NCBI GenBank assembly: GCA_052386745.1 | Contig: JBQTJW010000015.1 | Location: 1-64,000, forward strand | Reading direction: 5' to 3' | From: Panacagrimonas sp052386745 | Lineage (GTDB): Bacteria > Pseudomonadota > Gammaproteobacteria > Nevskiales > Nevskiaceae | DNA length: 64,000 nt | Shown here: one piece after another, positions 7,700 to 17,520 of the stretch | How the letters are laid out: each line of letters begins with the position of its first letter | Position numbering within the stretch: position 1 is the first letter of the stretch | Position numbers and translations under genes: made by a program | The notes under the pieces: model-generated | The model's database searches: none | What the model was told of the DNA's origin: nothing | The model's input: only the letters and a program-made list of their open reading frames with translations

Positions 7700-8896
7700 T
7701 CAGGGCGACGGGAATGGTGAAAGCGCGCGCAATCTTTGTACCTCTTCGATGACGCGGCGCGCCGCGATGTCGATCTCGTCCGGCGTGGTGCTCGCGGCGA
7801 AGGAGAAGCGCAGCGAGGCGTTGGCCAGTTCGTCGTCGCGACCCAGCGCGCGCAGCACGTAGGACGGCTCAGCGGAAGCCGAGGAACAGGCCGCGCCGCT
7901 GGAGACGGCGATGTCGAACAGCCCCGCGCGCAGGGACTCGCCGTGCACGCCCTCGAAGCTTGCGTTGAGAAGATGCGGTGCCGCCTGCGAAGGGTCGCCG
8001 TTGCGATGCACGCCGGGCAACTGGCGCAGCGCGGTCCACAGGCGCTCCCGCAGCACCTGCATGTGGCGCGCTTCGGCCTCCAGCCTGGGCGACACGCGCG
8101 CGCAGGCGGCGCCCAGGCCGACGATCTGGTGCGTGGCCAGCGTGCCCGAGCGCATGCCCCATTCATGGCCGCCCCCGTGCATCTGCGGGGCCACGCGCGC
8201 GCGCGGCCGGCGCCGCACGAACAGCGCACCCACGCCCTTGGGACCGCCGAGCTTGTGGGCCGAGAGCGACAGCAGGTCCACCGGTACGGCGTCGAGGGCG
8301 ATGGCCAGCTTTCCCGCGGCCTGGGCCGCATCGACGTGGAACAGCACGCCGCGCTCGCGCAGACGCTGGGCCAGCGCCGGAATATCGGTGACGTTGCCAA
8401 TCTCGTTGTTCACCCACATCAGCGACACCAGCACCGTTTCCGGCGTGATCGCGGCCATCACCGCTTCGGGATCGATGCGGCCCAGGCGGTCGGGCTGCAG
8501 GTAGCTCACGCGCACGCTACGGGCGGGCGCGGCCTCCAGCGCACGGGCGCTGTCGAGCACGCACTTGTGCTCGATGCGCGAGGTGATGACGTGCGCCCTG
8601 CCGCGGGCATGGAATTCCACCGCGCCCTTGATCGCCAGGTTGTTGGACTCGGTGGCGCCGCTGGTCCAGATGATCTCGTCTGCCTGCGCGCCCAGCAGGG
8701 CGGCGACCTGCGCGCGCGCCGCTTCCACCGCGTCCCGCGCCGCGCGGCCGGGCGCATGGTCCGAGGCCGGGTTGGCGAAGGAGCCGCCCGGTTCCAGCCA
8801 CGGCCGCATGGCGTCCCAGGCTTCGCGGGCGAGCGGCGTGGTGGCGGCGTGATCGAGGTAGATCAAGGTTTCGTTTGCAGTTCCATGAGCTCGCAT
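7700..8896 (-). CDS. Cysteine desulfurase (IscS/NifS-type)
   Basis: A 398-residue PLP-dependent class-V aminotransferase-fold enzyme that takes sulfur from cysteine as an enzyme persulfide. Landmarks are YLDHAATTP, the SGATESNNLAIKG segment, the PLP lysine in SAHKLGGPKG, and the catalytic loop SSGAACSSASAEPSYVLRALG with its mobile Cys. The ATG at 8896 gives the normal N-terminus; the open frame continues upstream for 1.5 kb antisense to ugd but without family similarity. It is the first gene of a minus-strand run, then sthA, the IscU-like gene and iscA, so it is the likely sulfur source for that set. It is divergent from ugd across 126 bases. Confidence 0.92.
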   Translation of the reverse strand: MRAHGTANETLIYLDHAATTPLAREAWDAMRPWLEPGGSFANPASDHAPGRAARDAVEAARAQVAALLGAQADEIIWTSGATESNNLAIKGAVEFHARGRAHVITSRIEHKCVLDSARALEAAPARSVRVSYLQPDRLGRIDPEAVMAAITPETVLVSLMWVNNEIGNVTDIPALAQRLRERGVLFHVDAAQAAGKLAIALDAVPVDLLSLSAHKLGGPKGVGALFVRRRPRARVAPQMHGGGHEWGMRSGTLATHQIVGLGAACARVSPRLEAEARHMQVLRERLWTALRQLPGVHRNGDPSQAAPHLLNASFEGVHGESLRAGLFDIAVSSGAACSSASAEPSYVLRALGRDDELANASLRFSFAASTTPDEIDIAARRVIEEVQRLRALSPFPSP

Positions 8897-9022
8897 TATC
8901 TCAGGAGCGACTGCGCGCGACGTTCTTGCATGGTCCGACATGACGGCCGTGCGAACGGCCCCATACACTTTCCAGGGCGGCACGTGGCACGTCGCCAGCA
9001 CCCACTTCACAAGGAGGCGCGT

Positions 9023-10348
9023 TTGAATATCACCATCTTCGGTTCCGGCTACGTCGGACTCGTGACCGCAGCGTGTTTTGCCGATGCCGGCAACGATGTG
9101 CTGTGCGTGGACGTGGACGCCGCCAAGGTCGAGCGGCTGAAGCGCGGCGAGTGCCCGATCTACGAACCGGGACTGGAGGCCCTGCTGGTGAACAACGCCA
9201 CGGCCGGGCGTTTGCGCTTCACAACGTCCGCGGCCGAGGGCGTGGCCCACGGGCTGTACCAGTTCATCGCGGTCGGCACGCCGCCGCAGGAGGACGGGTC
9301 GGCCGACATGCAGTACGTGCTGACCGTGGCGCGATCCATCGGCCAGCACATGAGCGAGTACCGCGTGGTGGTGAGCAAGTCCACAGTGCCGGTGGGCACG
9401 GCTGACCGCGTGCGCGAGGCGCTGGCCGGAGCTCTTACCGCGCGCAAGGCGAGCATCGAGTTCGACGTGGTCTCCAATCCGGAATTCCTGAAGGAGGGCG
9501 CCGCGGTCGCGGATTTCAACAAGCCGGACCGCATCGTCGTGGGCGTCTCCAGCGACAAGGCGGCGGACCTGATGCATGCCCTGTATGCGCCGTTCAACCG
9601 CAACCACGACCGCATGATCGTCATGGACGTGCGCTCCAGCGAGCTGACCAAGTACGCCGCCAACGCCATGCTGGCCACCAAGATCAGCTTCATGAACGAA
9701 ATGGCCAACCTCGCCGAGGCCGTGGGCGCCGACATCGAGAAGGTGCGCATCGGCATCGGCAGCGACCCGCGCATCGGCTTTCACTTCATCTATCCCGGCT
9801 GCGGCTACGGCGGCTCGTGCTTTCCCAAGGACGTGAAGGCGCTGGCGCACACGGCATCGACGGTGGGCTTCGAGGCACGCCTGCTCAACGGCGTGGAGGC
9901 CGTGAACGCGCGCCAGAAGCATCGCCTGTTCGACAAACTGCTGAAGCATTTCGGCGATCTCAACGGCAAGACCATCGCGCTCTGGGGCCTGGCCTTCAAG
10001 CCGCGCACCGACGACATGCGCGAGGCACCGTCGCGCGAACTGATGGAAGCCGTATGGGCCGCGGGCGGCGCCATCCGCGCCTACGACCCGGTGGCGATGG
10101 ACGAAACCCGCAAGCTCTACGGCGAGCGCGCCGGCCTGTACCTGGCCAGCTCGCCGGACGACGCGGTCCGCGGCGCAGACGCGCTGGCCATCGTCACCGA
10201 ATGGCGCGTGTTTCACTCGCCCAACTTTGGCCGGCTGAAGGAACTGCTGCGCACGCCGGTGATCTTCGACGGGCGCAACCTGTACGAGCCGGCCTTCGTC
10301 GAAAAGGCGGGCCTGGCCTACTACGCCATCGGCCGGGGACGCCGCTGA
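9023..10348 (+). CDS. ugd: UDP-glucose 6-dehydrogenase
   Basis: A 441-residue NAD-dependent enzyme oxidising UDP-glucose to UDP-glucuronate for polysaccharide or LPS sugars. The N-terminal Rossmann motif GSGYVGLVTAACFA, the SKSTVPVGT and NPEFLKEGAAVADF segments and the catalytic cysteine in GCGYGGSCFPKDV are all present, followed by the C-terminal UDP-binding domain (WGLAFKPRTDDMREAPS). The start is TTG at 9023, five bases after an excellent ribosome site AAGGAGG at 9011-9017; the frame is open further upstream but lies antisense to the cysteine desulfurase. No sugar-pathway partner is adjacent; cutA follows after one base. Confidence 0.96.
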   Translation: MNITIFGSGYVGLVTAACFADAGNDVLCVDVDAAKVERLKRGECPIYEPGLEALLVNNATAGRLRFTTSAAEGVAHGLYQFIAVGTPPQEDGSADMQYVLTVARSIGQHMSEYRVVVSKSTVPVGTADRVREALAGALTARKASIEFDVVSNPEFLKEGAAVADFNKPDRIVVGVSSDKAADLMHALYAPFNRNHDRMIVMDVRSSELTKYAANAMLATKISFMNEMANLAEAVGADIEKVRIGIGSDPRIGFHFIYPGCGYGGSCFPKDVKALAHTASTVGFEARLLNGVEAVNARQKHRLFDKLLKHFGDLNGKTIALWGLAFKPRTDDMREAPSRELMEAVWAAGGAIRAYDPVAMDETRKLYGERAGLYLASSPDDAVRGADALAIVTEWRVFHSPNFGRLKELLRTPVIFDGRNLYEPAFVEKAGLAYYAIGRGRR

Positions 10349-10349
10349 G

Positions 10350-10673
10350 GTGAGCGGCGCGCGCATCGTGCTGGTCACCTGCCCCGCGGGCGTGGCGGAT
10401 GAACTGGCGCGGCACCTGGTGGAGAAGCGCGTCGCCGCCTGCGTCAACATCGTCCCGCGCATCGCCTCGGTCTATCGCTGGCAGGACGAAGTGCAGCGCG
10501 ATGAGGAGTCGCTGCTGCTCATCAAGACCACGGCCGCTGCCTTCGACGCGCTGAAGGCCACGGTGCTGGCGCGGCACCCGTACGAGCTGCCCGAGGTGGT
10601 CGCGCTCGACATCGCCGATGGACACCTGCCCTACCTCGCCTGGATTGCCGGATGCGTCCGCTCGTCCGCCTGA
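10350..10673 (+). CDS. cutA: Divalent-cation tolerance protein CutA
   Basis: A 107-residue CutA family protein, a trimeric cytoplasmic protein historically linked to copper tolerance with an unclear molecular role. Typical segments are VLVTCPAG, LVEKRVAACVNIVPRIASVYRW, the EESLLLIKTT strand and the HPYELPEVVAL motif ending in YLAWI. The start is GTG at 10350, one base after the ugd stop. Its 3' end overlaps by 22 bases the first codons of the degraded dsbD, matching the usual cutA-dsbD order. Confidence 0.94.
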   Translation: MSGARIVLVTCPAGVADELARHLVEKRVAACVNIVPRIASVYRWQDEVQRDEESLLLIKTTAAAFDALKATVLARHPYELPEVVALDIADGHLPYLAWIAGCVRSSA

Positions 10674-11060
10674 GCCTCGCTGCCCTCGCGCTGACGTTCC
10701 CGGCGTGTGCGGGCGCGACCAGGACATTTTCTCCGCCGAGCAGGCCTTCGTGTTTCAGCCCGCGCCATGGGACGGCAAGGAAGTCGTCGTCGGCTGACGC
10801 ATCGGGCCGGCCTGTTACGTGTACCGGGACAAGGTCGTGGTGGAAGCCGTTGCGCCCATTGCCCAGGGGCCGACGCACCACGACGAGCATTTCGGCAACG
10901 TGGTGATCCTGCGCAACGACGCCGAACTGCGGTTCCGGCCCGCGTCCGGCACGCCGCCCAAACGCCGCCCAAGTCCCTGCGCGTCCGCCACAGGGGCTGC
11001 GCGGAAGGCAAGGTCTGCTATACCGTCCGAACGCGCCTCGTCAGCGCAGTCAAACCTTGA
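10652..11060 (+). pseudogene. dsbD: Remnant of thiol:disulfide interchange protein DsbD (N-terminal domain only)
   Basis: About 410 bases hold broken pieces of the periplasmic N-terminal domain of DsbD in three reading states. An ATG at 10652 opens a good signal peptide (MRPLVRLSLAALALTFPACAGA). After a frameshift near 10715 a second frame reads IFSAEQAFVFQPAPWDGK and meets TGA at 10795-10797, where family members usually have Trp. The same frame resumes with CYVYRDKVVVEAVAP and THHDEHFGNVVILRNDAEL. A second shift near 10970 gives LRVRHRGCAEGKVCYTVRT, which keeps the paired active-site cysteines. The eight-helix membrane domain and thioredoxin domain are absent: tlpA follows directly. The gene cannot make a working DsbD. 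Confidence 0.85.
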
Positions 11061-11092
11061 GCTTTCGCCTCCCCTTGGGTCCCACCTCCATC

Positions 11093-11614
11093 GTGAAAAG
11101 AATCCTGCCGCTGCTCCTGCTCGCCGTCGTCGCCGGAGTCGCCGGCTTTGGCGCATACCAGTTCTTCGGACATCCGATTGCGGGCGGCGCTTCGGCGGCG
11201 CCGGACATCAGCCTGCGCACGCTGGACGGCAGTCCCGCGCGGCTCGCCGACTACCGGGGCAAGCTGGTGCTGGTGAATTTCTGGGCCACGTGGTGCGCGC
11301 CCTGCCTGAAGGAAATTCCGTTGCTGGTGAAGACGCAGGACCAGTACGCCGTGCGCGGCCTCCAAATCCTGGGGCCGGCGATGGATGACCCGGAGGCGGT
11401 CAAGGCCGCGTTGCCGCGCCTGAAGATCCAGTACCCGGTGCTGATCGGCGAGTCCGAGATCCCGCCGGCCATGGACGCCCTGGGGGACACCCTCGGCGCG
11501 CTGCCGTTCTCGGTGCTCATCAACGCCCAAGGCGAGATCGTGGAGCGCAAGCACGGCGAATTCGAGCCGGAAGAACTGACCCGGCTGGTCGAGGAAAACC
11601 TGCCCCCGGGCTGA
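11093..11614 (+). CDS. TlpA-family thioredoxin-like protein
   Basis: A 173-residue membrane-anchored or exported thioredoxin-fold protein. A hydrophobic N-terminal segment (ILPLLLLAVVAGVAGFGAY) is followed by a TlpA/ResA domain with the active site FWATWCAPCLKE and the cis-proline region ALPFSVLIN. Such proteins reduce disulfides in the periplasm, for instance during cytochrome c maturation, and normally need an electron donor such as DsbD or CcdA. GTG at 11093 is the best start because it gives a clean membrane anchor; TTG at 11057 is possible. It directly follows the dsbD remnant, so its original reductant may be lost or encoded elsewhere. Confidence 0.88.
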   Translation: MKRILPLLLLAVVAGVAGFGAYQFFGHPIAGGASAAPDISLRTLDGSPARLADYRGKLVLVNFWATWCAPCLKEIPLLVKTQDQYAVRGLQILGPAMDDPEAVKAALPRLKIQYPVLIGESEIPPAMDALGDTLGALPFSVLINAQGEIVERKHGEFEPEELTRLVEENLPPG

Positions 11615-11742
11615 GGCACAGGCGGTCCGCCGCGCGCATCCTGCGGCAAACGGTCGCGAAGTCGCACCGATCGGGCGGCAAGTTTCCTTCGCGCGGCGCT
11701 TGGTGCAGAATCCGCGCACTCTTCGCCGACCCGACCGCTCGC

Positions 11743-12192
11743 TTGAGCCACCTGCTGCTTCTCAACGGCCCCAATCTCAACCTGCTCGGAACGCGCGAGC
11801 CCGGGGTCTACGGCATGGCGACGCTGGCCGAGATCGAGGCCGACATGGTCCGCCGCGCCGCGGCCCTGGGGCACGAGCTGAGCTGCTTCCAGAGCAACCA
11901 CGAGGGCGTGCTGGTGGACCGCCTGCACGCCGTGCGCGGCGACGTGGAGTTCATCCTGTTCAACCCGGGCGCGTTCACGCACACCAGCATCGCGCTGCGC
12001 GATGCCCTGCTGGGCGTGGCCATCCCGTTCATCGAAGTGCATCTGTCCAACGTGTACCGGCGCGAGCCTTTCCGGCATCGCTCGTATTTCACCGACATTG
12101 CGGTGGGCGCGATCGTGGGCCTGGGTCCGATCGGGTACGGCCTGGCCCTGCACGCCGCAGACCAGCACCTGAAGAATTACAAGGGGGAATAA
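11743..12192 (+). CDS. aroQ: 3-dehydroquinate dehydratase, type II
   Basis: A 149-residue type II dehydroquinase that converts 3-dehydroquinate to 3-dehydroshikimate in the shikimate pathway. It shows the family start LLLNGPNLNLLGTREPGVYG with the catalytic Tyr at its end, the SNHEGVLVDRLH and NPGAFTHTSIALRDA segments, and EVHLSNVYRREPFRHRSY with the catalytic His. The start is TTG at 11743, placing the conserved LLLNGPNLN at the usual distance from the N-terminus. It is 5 bases upstream of accB, the common aroQ-accB-accC order in proteobacteria. Confidence 0.96.
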   Translation: MSHLLLLNGPNLNLLGTREPGVYGMATLAEIEADMVRRAAALGHELSCFQSNHEGVLVDRLHAVRGDVEFILFNPGAFTHTSIALRDALLGVAIPFIEVHLSNVYRREPFRHRSYFTDIAVGAIVGLGPIGYGLALHAADQHLKNYKGE

Positions 12193-12197
12193 CCAAA

Positions 12198-12671
12198 ATG
12201 GATCTTCGCAAGATCAAGACGCTCATCGACCTCGTCGAACAATCCGGCATCTCGGAACTGGAAGTAAAGGAGGGCGAGGAGTCCGTCCGCATCAGCCGCA
12301 ATACCGGCCCGGTGTCCAACTACTACTCGGGCGGACCGGCGCAGTCGCATTCGGCGCCGCACGCTGCCGCAGCGCTGCCCGCGGTCCCCGCCGCTGCTCC
12401 CGCCGCCGCCGCGGCGCCAAAGCCGGCGATCGACACGCGCCACATCGTGCGCGCGCCCATGGTGGGCACGTTCTACCGCTCGCCTTCGCCGGGCGCCAAG
12501 CCTTTCGTGGAGATCGGGCAGACGGTCAAGGCCGGCCAGACGCTGTGCATCATCGAAGCCATGAAGATGCTCAACCAGATCGAGTCCGACAAGAGCGGCG
12601 TGGTGGTGGAAGTGCTGGTGGACAACGAGCTGGCGGTGGAATTCGACCAGCCCCTGTTCGCCATCGAGTGA
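12198..12671 (+). CDS. accB: Biotin carboxyl carrier protein of acetyl-CoA carboxylase
   Basis: A 157-residue BCCP subunit carrying the biotin that shuttles carboxyl groups in malonyl-CoA synthesis. An N-terminal docking region (MDLRKIKTLIDLVEQSGISE) is followed by an Ala/Pro-rich linker (residues about 50-78) and the biotinyl domain with the lysine in EAMKMLN. A G-rich ribosome site (AAGGGGGA, 12180-12187) precedes the ATG at 12198. It forms a unit with accC, 58 bases downstream; accA and accD are not in this window. Confidence 0.97.
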   Translation: MDLRKIKTLIDLVEQSGISELEVKEGEESVRISRNTGPVSNYYSGGPAQSHSAPHAAAALPAVPAAAPAAAAAPKPAIDTRHIVRAPMVGTFYRSPSPGAKPFVEIGQTVKAGQTLCIIEAMKMLNQIESDKSGVVVEVLVDNELAVEFDQPLFAIE

Positions 12672-12729
12672 GGCCGGCCATGGCCAATCAATCAGAAGGG
12701 AGCCGTGGGCTGAAGCCGGGTGCAGCGCG

Positions 12730-14088
<1,359 letters not shown>

Positions 14089-14140
14089 GCACGGCTTCTG
14101 CGTCCGCCACGGGCACCTTTCCCATCCATCCGTTATCCCG

Positions 14141-15145
14141 ATGAAACCGATTTTCCTGACCCAGTTCCTGATCGAAGAACAGCGCGAACGCGGCGAGCAG
14201 ATGCCCGATCTTCGCTTGCTGATCGAGGTGGTGGCGCGCGCCTGCAAGCGCATTTCCATTGCCATCGGCAAGGGCGCGCTCAGCGGCGTGCTGGGCGAGG
14301 CCGGGACCGGCAACGTGCAGGGCGAGGCGCAGAAGAAGCTGGACGTGCTGTCCAACGACATCCTGCTGGAAGCCAACGCCTGGGGCGGACATCTGGCCGC
14401 ACTGGCGTCGGAGGAAATGGACGATCCCCAGGTGGTGCCCGAGCAGTACCCCAAGGGCGGCTACCTGCTGCTGTTCGATCCGCTGGACGGCTCCAGCAAC
14501 ATCGATGTCAACGTGTCCGTGGGCACCATCTTCTCGGTGCTGCGGGTTCCGCGCCGCAACACCGGCTCGCTGGAAGAGTCGTTTCTCCAGCGTGGCACCA
14601 CCCAGGTGGCCGCCGGCTACGCGCTGTACGGCCCCAGCACGCAGCTGGTGCTGACCATCGGCTCGGGCGTGCACGTGTTCACGCTGGACCGCGAACTGGG
14701 CAGCTTCATGCTGACCCAACGCAACCTGAAGATCCCGGAAGACACCAAGGAATATTCGATCAACACCTCCAACGCGCGCTTCTGGGAAGCGCCGGTGAAG
14801 CGCTACATCCAGGAATGCGAGGCCGGCAAGGACGGCCCGCGGGAAAAGGACTTCAACATGCGCTGGGTGGGGTCCATGGTGTCGGACGTGCACCGCATCA
14901 TCACCCGCGGCGGCGTGTTCATGTACCCGCTCGACAGCAAGACCCTGAAGCAGGGCGGCAAGCTGCGCCTCCTGTACGAGGCTAATCCCATGGGACTGCT
15001 GGTGGAACAGGCCGGCGGCGCGGCCAGCACCGGGCGCGAGCGCATCCTGGACATCGCCCCGGCCAAGCTGCACCAGCGCGTGCCGGTCATCATGGGGTCG
15101 AAGAACGAAGTGGAGCGCCTCGTGCGGTACCACGCCGAGGGCTGA
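14141..15145 (+). CDS. fbp: Fructose-1,6-bisphosphatase class 1
   Basis: A 334-residue class I FBPase that hydrolyses fructose-1,6-bisphosphate to fructose-6-phosphate in gluconeogenesis. The metal-binding FDPLDGSSNIDVN motif, the SEEMDDP region and the C-terminal LLYEANPMGLLVEQAGG loop are intact. The ATG at 14141 fits the usual N-terminus (FLTQFLIEEQ). It is followed after only 25 bases by a pyrophosphate-type phosphofructokinase, so the two enzymes acting in opposite directions on the same substrates are probably transcribed together. Confidence 0.97.
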   Translation: MKPIFLTQFLIEEQRERGEQMPDLRLLIEVVARACKRISIAIGKGALSGVLGEAGTGNVQGEAQKKLDVLSNDILLEANAWGGHLAALASEEMDDPQVVPEQYPKGGYLLLFDPLDGSSNIDVNVSVGTIFSVLRVPRRNTGSLEESFLQRGTTQVAAGYALYGPSTQLVLTIGSGVHVFTLDRELGSFMLTQRNLKIPEDTKEYSINTSNARFWEAPVKRYIQECEAGKDGPREKDFNMRWVGSMVSDVHRIITRGGVFMYPLDSKTLKQGGKLRLLYEANPMGLLVEQAGGAASTGRERILDIAPAKLHQRVPVIMGSKNEVERLVRYHAEG

Positions 15146-15170
15146 ACCAACACGCAAGGGAGAGACGACG

Positions 15171-16430
15171 ATGCCGCGCAATGCCTTCTATGCACAGTCC
15201 GGCGGCGTCACCGCCGTCATCAACGTCTCGGCCCAGGGGGTGATCGAGACGGCGCGGCGGCATCCCGACAAGATCGGCAAGCTGTACGCCGGGCGCAACG
15301 GCATCATCGGCGCACTGACCGAGGACCTGATCGACACCTCGGTGGAATCAGACGAAGCCATCGCCGCGCTGCGCCACACGCCGGCCGGCGCCTTCGGCTC
15401 CTGCCGGCACAAGCTCAAGGGGCTGGACAAGCATCGCGCCGAGTACGAGCGCCTGATCGAGGTGTTCAAGGCCCACGACATCGGCTACTTCTTCTATAAC
15501 GGCGGTGGCGACTCGGCCGACACCTGCCTCAAGGTCAGCCAGATCAGCACCGCCCTGGGCTATCCGGTGCAGGCCATCCATGTGCCCAAGACCATGGACA
15601 ACGACCTGCCGCTGACCGATTGCTGCCCGGGCTTCGGGTCCGTGGCCAAGTACACCGCCGTGTCGATCCGCGAGGCCGGCTTCGACGTGGCCAGCATGGC
15701 CAAGACCTCGACCAAGGTGTTCATCCTGGAAGTCATGGGTCGCCACGCCGGCTGGACCGCGGCCGCCGGCGGCCTGGCGGCGGAAGCCGAAGGCGAAGCC
15801 CCGCAGCTCATCCTGTTCCCCGAGATCGTGTTCGACGAGGCGCGTTTCCTGGCCGCGGTCGAGGCCAGCGTGAAGCGCCACGGCTACTGCACCATCGTGG
15901 CGAGCGAGGGCATCCGCCTGCCGTCCGGCAAGTTTCTTTCCGAGGCCGGCGGACAGGACGCGTTCGGCCACACCCAGCTCGGCGGTCTGGCGCCGCTGCT
16001 GGCGCAGATGGTCAGCGACAAGCTCAAGTACAAGTTCCACTACGCGGTGGCGGACTACCTCATGCGCGCGGCGCGCCACATCGCCAGCGGCGTGGACGTG
16101 GAACAGTCCTACGCCGTGGGCAAGGCCGCGGTGGAACTGGCCGTGGCCGGCAAGTCCGGCCTGATGGTGACCATCGAGCGCCGCAGCGACGCCCCCTACG
16201 TCTGGGAAATCGGCTCGGCGCCGCTCGACCAGGTGGCCAACGTCGAGCGCAAGATGCCGCGCGAATTCATCAGCGAGGACGGCTTCCATATCACCCAAGC
16301 CTGCCGCCGCTACCTCGCGCCGCTGATCCAGGGCGAGGACTACCCGCCGTTCCGCGACGGCCTGCCGGTGTACGTGAAGCTGCGCAACACCGCGGTGCCG
16401 CGCAAGCTGCCGGCCTTCAGCCTGAAGTGA
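15171..16430 (+). CDS. 6-phosphofructokinase, pyrophosphate-dependent type
   Basis: A 419-residue PfkA-superfamily enzyme. Two residues that set the phosphoryl donor point to pyrophosphate: the N-terminal glycine-rich loop reads NGGGDSADT, with Asp where ATP-users have Gly, and the catalytic loop reads PKTMDND, with Lys where ATP-users have Gly (PGTIDND). The GRHAGW segment is also typical of the longer PPi-type enzymes. Such enzymes run reversibly between fructose-6-phosphate and fructose-1,6-bisphosphate. ATG at 15171 follows an AAGGGAGAG ribosome site. The donor specificity is inferred from residues, not measured. Confidence 0.9.
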   Translation: MPRNAFYAQSGGVTAVINVSAQGVIETARRHPDKIGKLYAGRNGIIGALTEDLIDTSVESDEAIAALRHTPAGAFGSCRHKLKGLDKHRAEYERLIEVFKAHDIGYFFYNGGGDSADTCLKVSQISTALGYPVQAIHVPKTMDNDLPLTDCCPGFGSVAKYTAVSIREAGFDVASMAKTSTKVFILEVMGRHAGWTAAAGGLAAEAEGEAPQLILFPEIVFDEARFLAAVEASVKRHGYCTIVASEGIRLPSGKFLSEAGGQDAFGHTQLGGLAPLLAQMVSDKLKYKFHYAVADYLMRAARHIASGVDVEQSYAVGKAAVELAVAGKSGLMVTIERRSDAPYVWEIGSAPLDQVANVERKMPREFISEDGFHITQACRRYLAPLIQGEDYPPFRDGLPVYVKLRNTAVPRKLPAFSLK

Positions 16431-16472
16431 CTCCCGCCCGCCGGCAGTCACGGCGCCGCAACCGGAGCTGCC

Positions 16473-16766
16473 ATGTGCCGCAACATCAAGACCCTGTTCA
16501 ACTTCGAGCCGCCGGCCACGGACGCTGAAATCCAGGCGTCCGCCCTCCAGTTCGTGCGCAAGCTCAGCGGCTTCAGCGCGCCGTCCAGGATCAACGAGGC
16601 CGCGTTCAACCGTGCCGTGGAGCAGGTGACGGATGCAGCCCGCGCCCTGGTCCATGGCCTGGTCACCACCGCGCCGCCGAAGGATCGCGCGGAGGAGCGC
16701 GCCCGGTTAATCGCGGCATCGGCCCGGCGATTCGCGAAACCGGCGGCCGGCGCGCGAAAGCCTTGA
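16473..16766 (+). CDS. DUF2277 family protein
   Basis: A 97-residue protein with the characteristic opening MCRNIKTLFNFEPPAT, then a helical body ALQFVRKLSGFSAPS and a conserved VTTAPPKDR. These features match the small conserved family DUF2277, whose function is unknown. It is cytoplasmic by appearance, with no signal or membrane segment. The stop codon overlaps the TTG start of the next gene (TTGA), so the two are likely coupled. It follows the phosphofructokinase by 42 bases on the same strand. Confidence 0.85.
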   Translation: MCRNIKTLFNFEPPATDAEIQASALQFVRKLSGFSAPSRINEAAFNRAVEQVTDAARALVHGLVTTAPPKDRAEERARLIAASARRFAKPAAGARKP

Positions 16767-17413
16767 GCGCGTCGCGCACGCCGGTGCTGGTGGCCGCTTC
16801 GGGTGCGCTGGTCGCCCTGCTCGTGATCTCGGGCCTGCATCCCTACGATCGCAGGACCTGGGTGATGGAGGTGCTGCCGGTCGTCATCGCCCTGCCCCTC
16901 CTGTGGGCCACCTACCGGCGCTTTCCGCTGAGCTCGCTGCTGTACGTGCTGATCTTCTGGCACGCGGTGGTGCTGATGGCCGGCGGCGCCTACACCTACG
17001 CCCGCGTGCCGCTGGGCTTCCAGCTGCAGGACTGGCTGGGCACGGAGCGCAACCCCTACGACAAGATTGGCCACTTCTTCCAGGGCCTGGTCCCGGCGCT
17101 GGTCGCGCGCGAGATCCTCGTGCGCGGCGCCTACGTGCGCGGAAGGCGGATGCTCGCCTTCGTGGTGATCTGCATGGTGATGACGGTGAGCGCCACCTAC
17201 GAGCTCATCGAATGGGCCGCGGCGCTGGCCCTGGGCGGCGGTTCCGAGGACTTTCTCGGCACCCAGGGCGACCCCTGGGACACGCAGTCCGACATGTTCA
17301 TGGCGCTGATCGGCGCCACCACCGCGCTGGTCCTGCTGTCGCGGGTGCAGGACCGGCAGATCGCACGCTTCTGTCGTGCGCCTGGCCAATACGGAGTATC
17401 CAGGCCCGAGTAA
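16763..17413 (+). CDS. DUF2238 (YjdF-type) inner-membrane protein
   Basis: A 216-residue integral membrane protein with about six hydrophobic segments and the conserved DUF2238/YjdF segments YDKIGHFFQG, the acidic-aromatic YELIEWAAAL and a C-terminal GDPWDTQSDMFMALIGA. The family has no settled function. The start is TTG at 16763, overlapping the DUF2277 stop. It is convergent with the acyltransferase gene across about 107 bases that hold nothing recognisable. Confidence 0.85.
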   Translation: MSASRTPVLVAASGALVALLVISGLHPYDRRTWVMEVLPVVIALPLLWATYRRFPLSSLLYVLIFWHAVVLMAGGAYTYARVPLGFQLQDWLGTERNPYDKIGHFFQGLVPALVAREILVRGAYVRGRRMLAFVVICMVMTVSATYELIEWAAALALGGGSEDFLGTQGDPWDTQSDMFMALIGATTALVLLSRVQDRQIARFCRAPGQYGVSRPE

Positions 17414-17520
17414 TGGCTACGTCACCACGCTCGATATGCTGCACACGGCGGCGACGAACTGCGGCGGGAATCTGCCTGAACCCAGGGCGGTTTAGCTGCC
17501 TGTCCTGACCACGACTCCAA

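Noticed and set aside
7736..9022. A plus-strand frame continues upstream of ugd through the desulfurase gene.
   Set aside because: A strong AAGGAGG site with TTG at 9023 gives the standard ugd N-terminus; the upstream stretch is antisense to a better gene.
8897..10462. A long minus-strand open frame extends the cysteine desulfurase N-terminus by about 520 codons.
   Set aside because: It is antisense to ugd, has no family similarity, and the family N-terminus (YLDHAATTP) begins right after the ATG at 8896.
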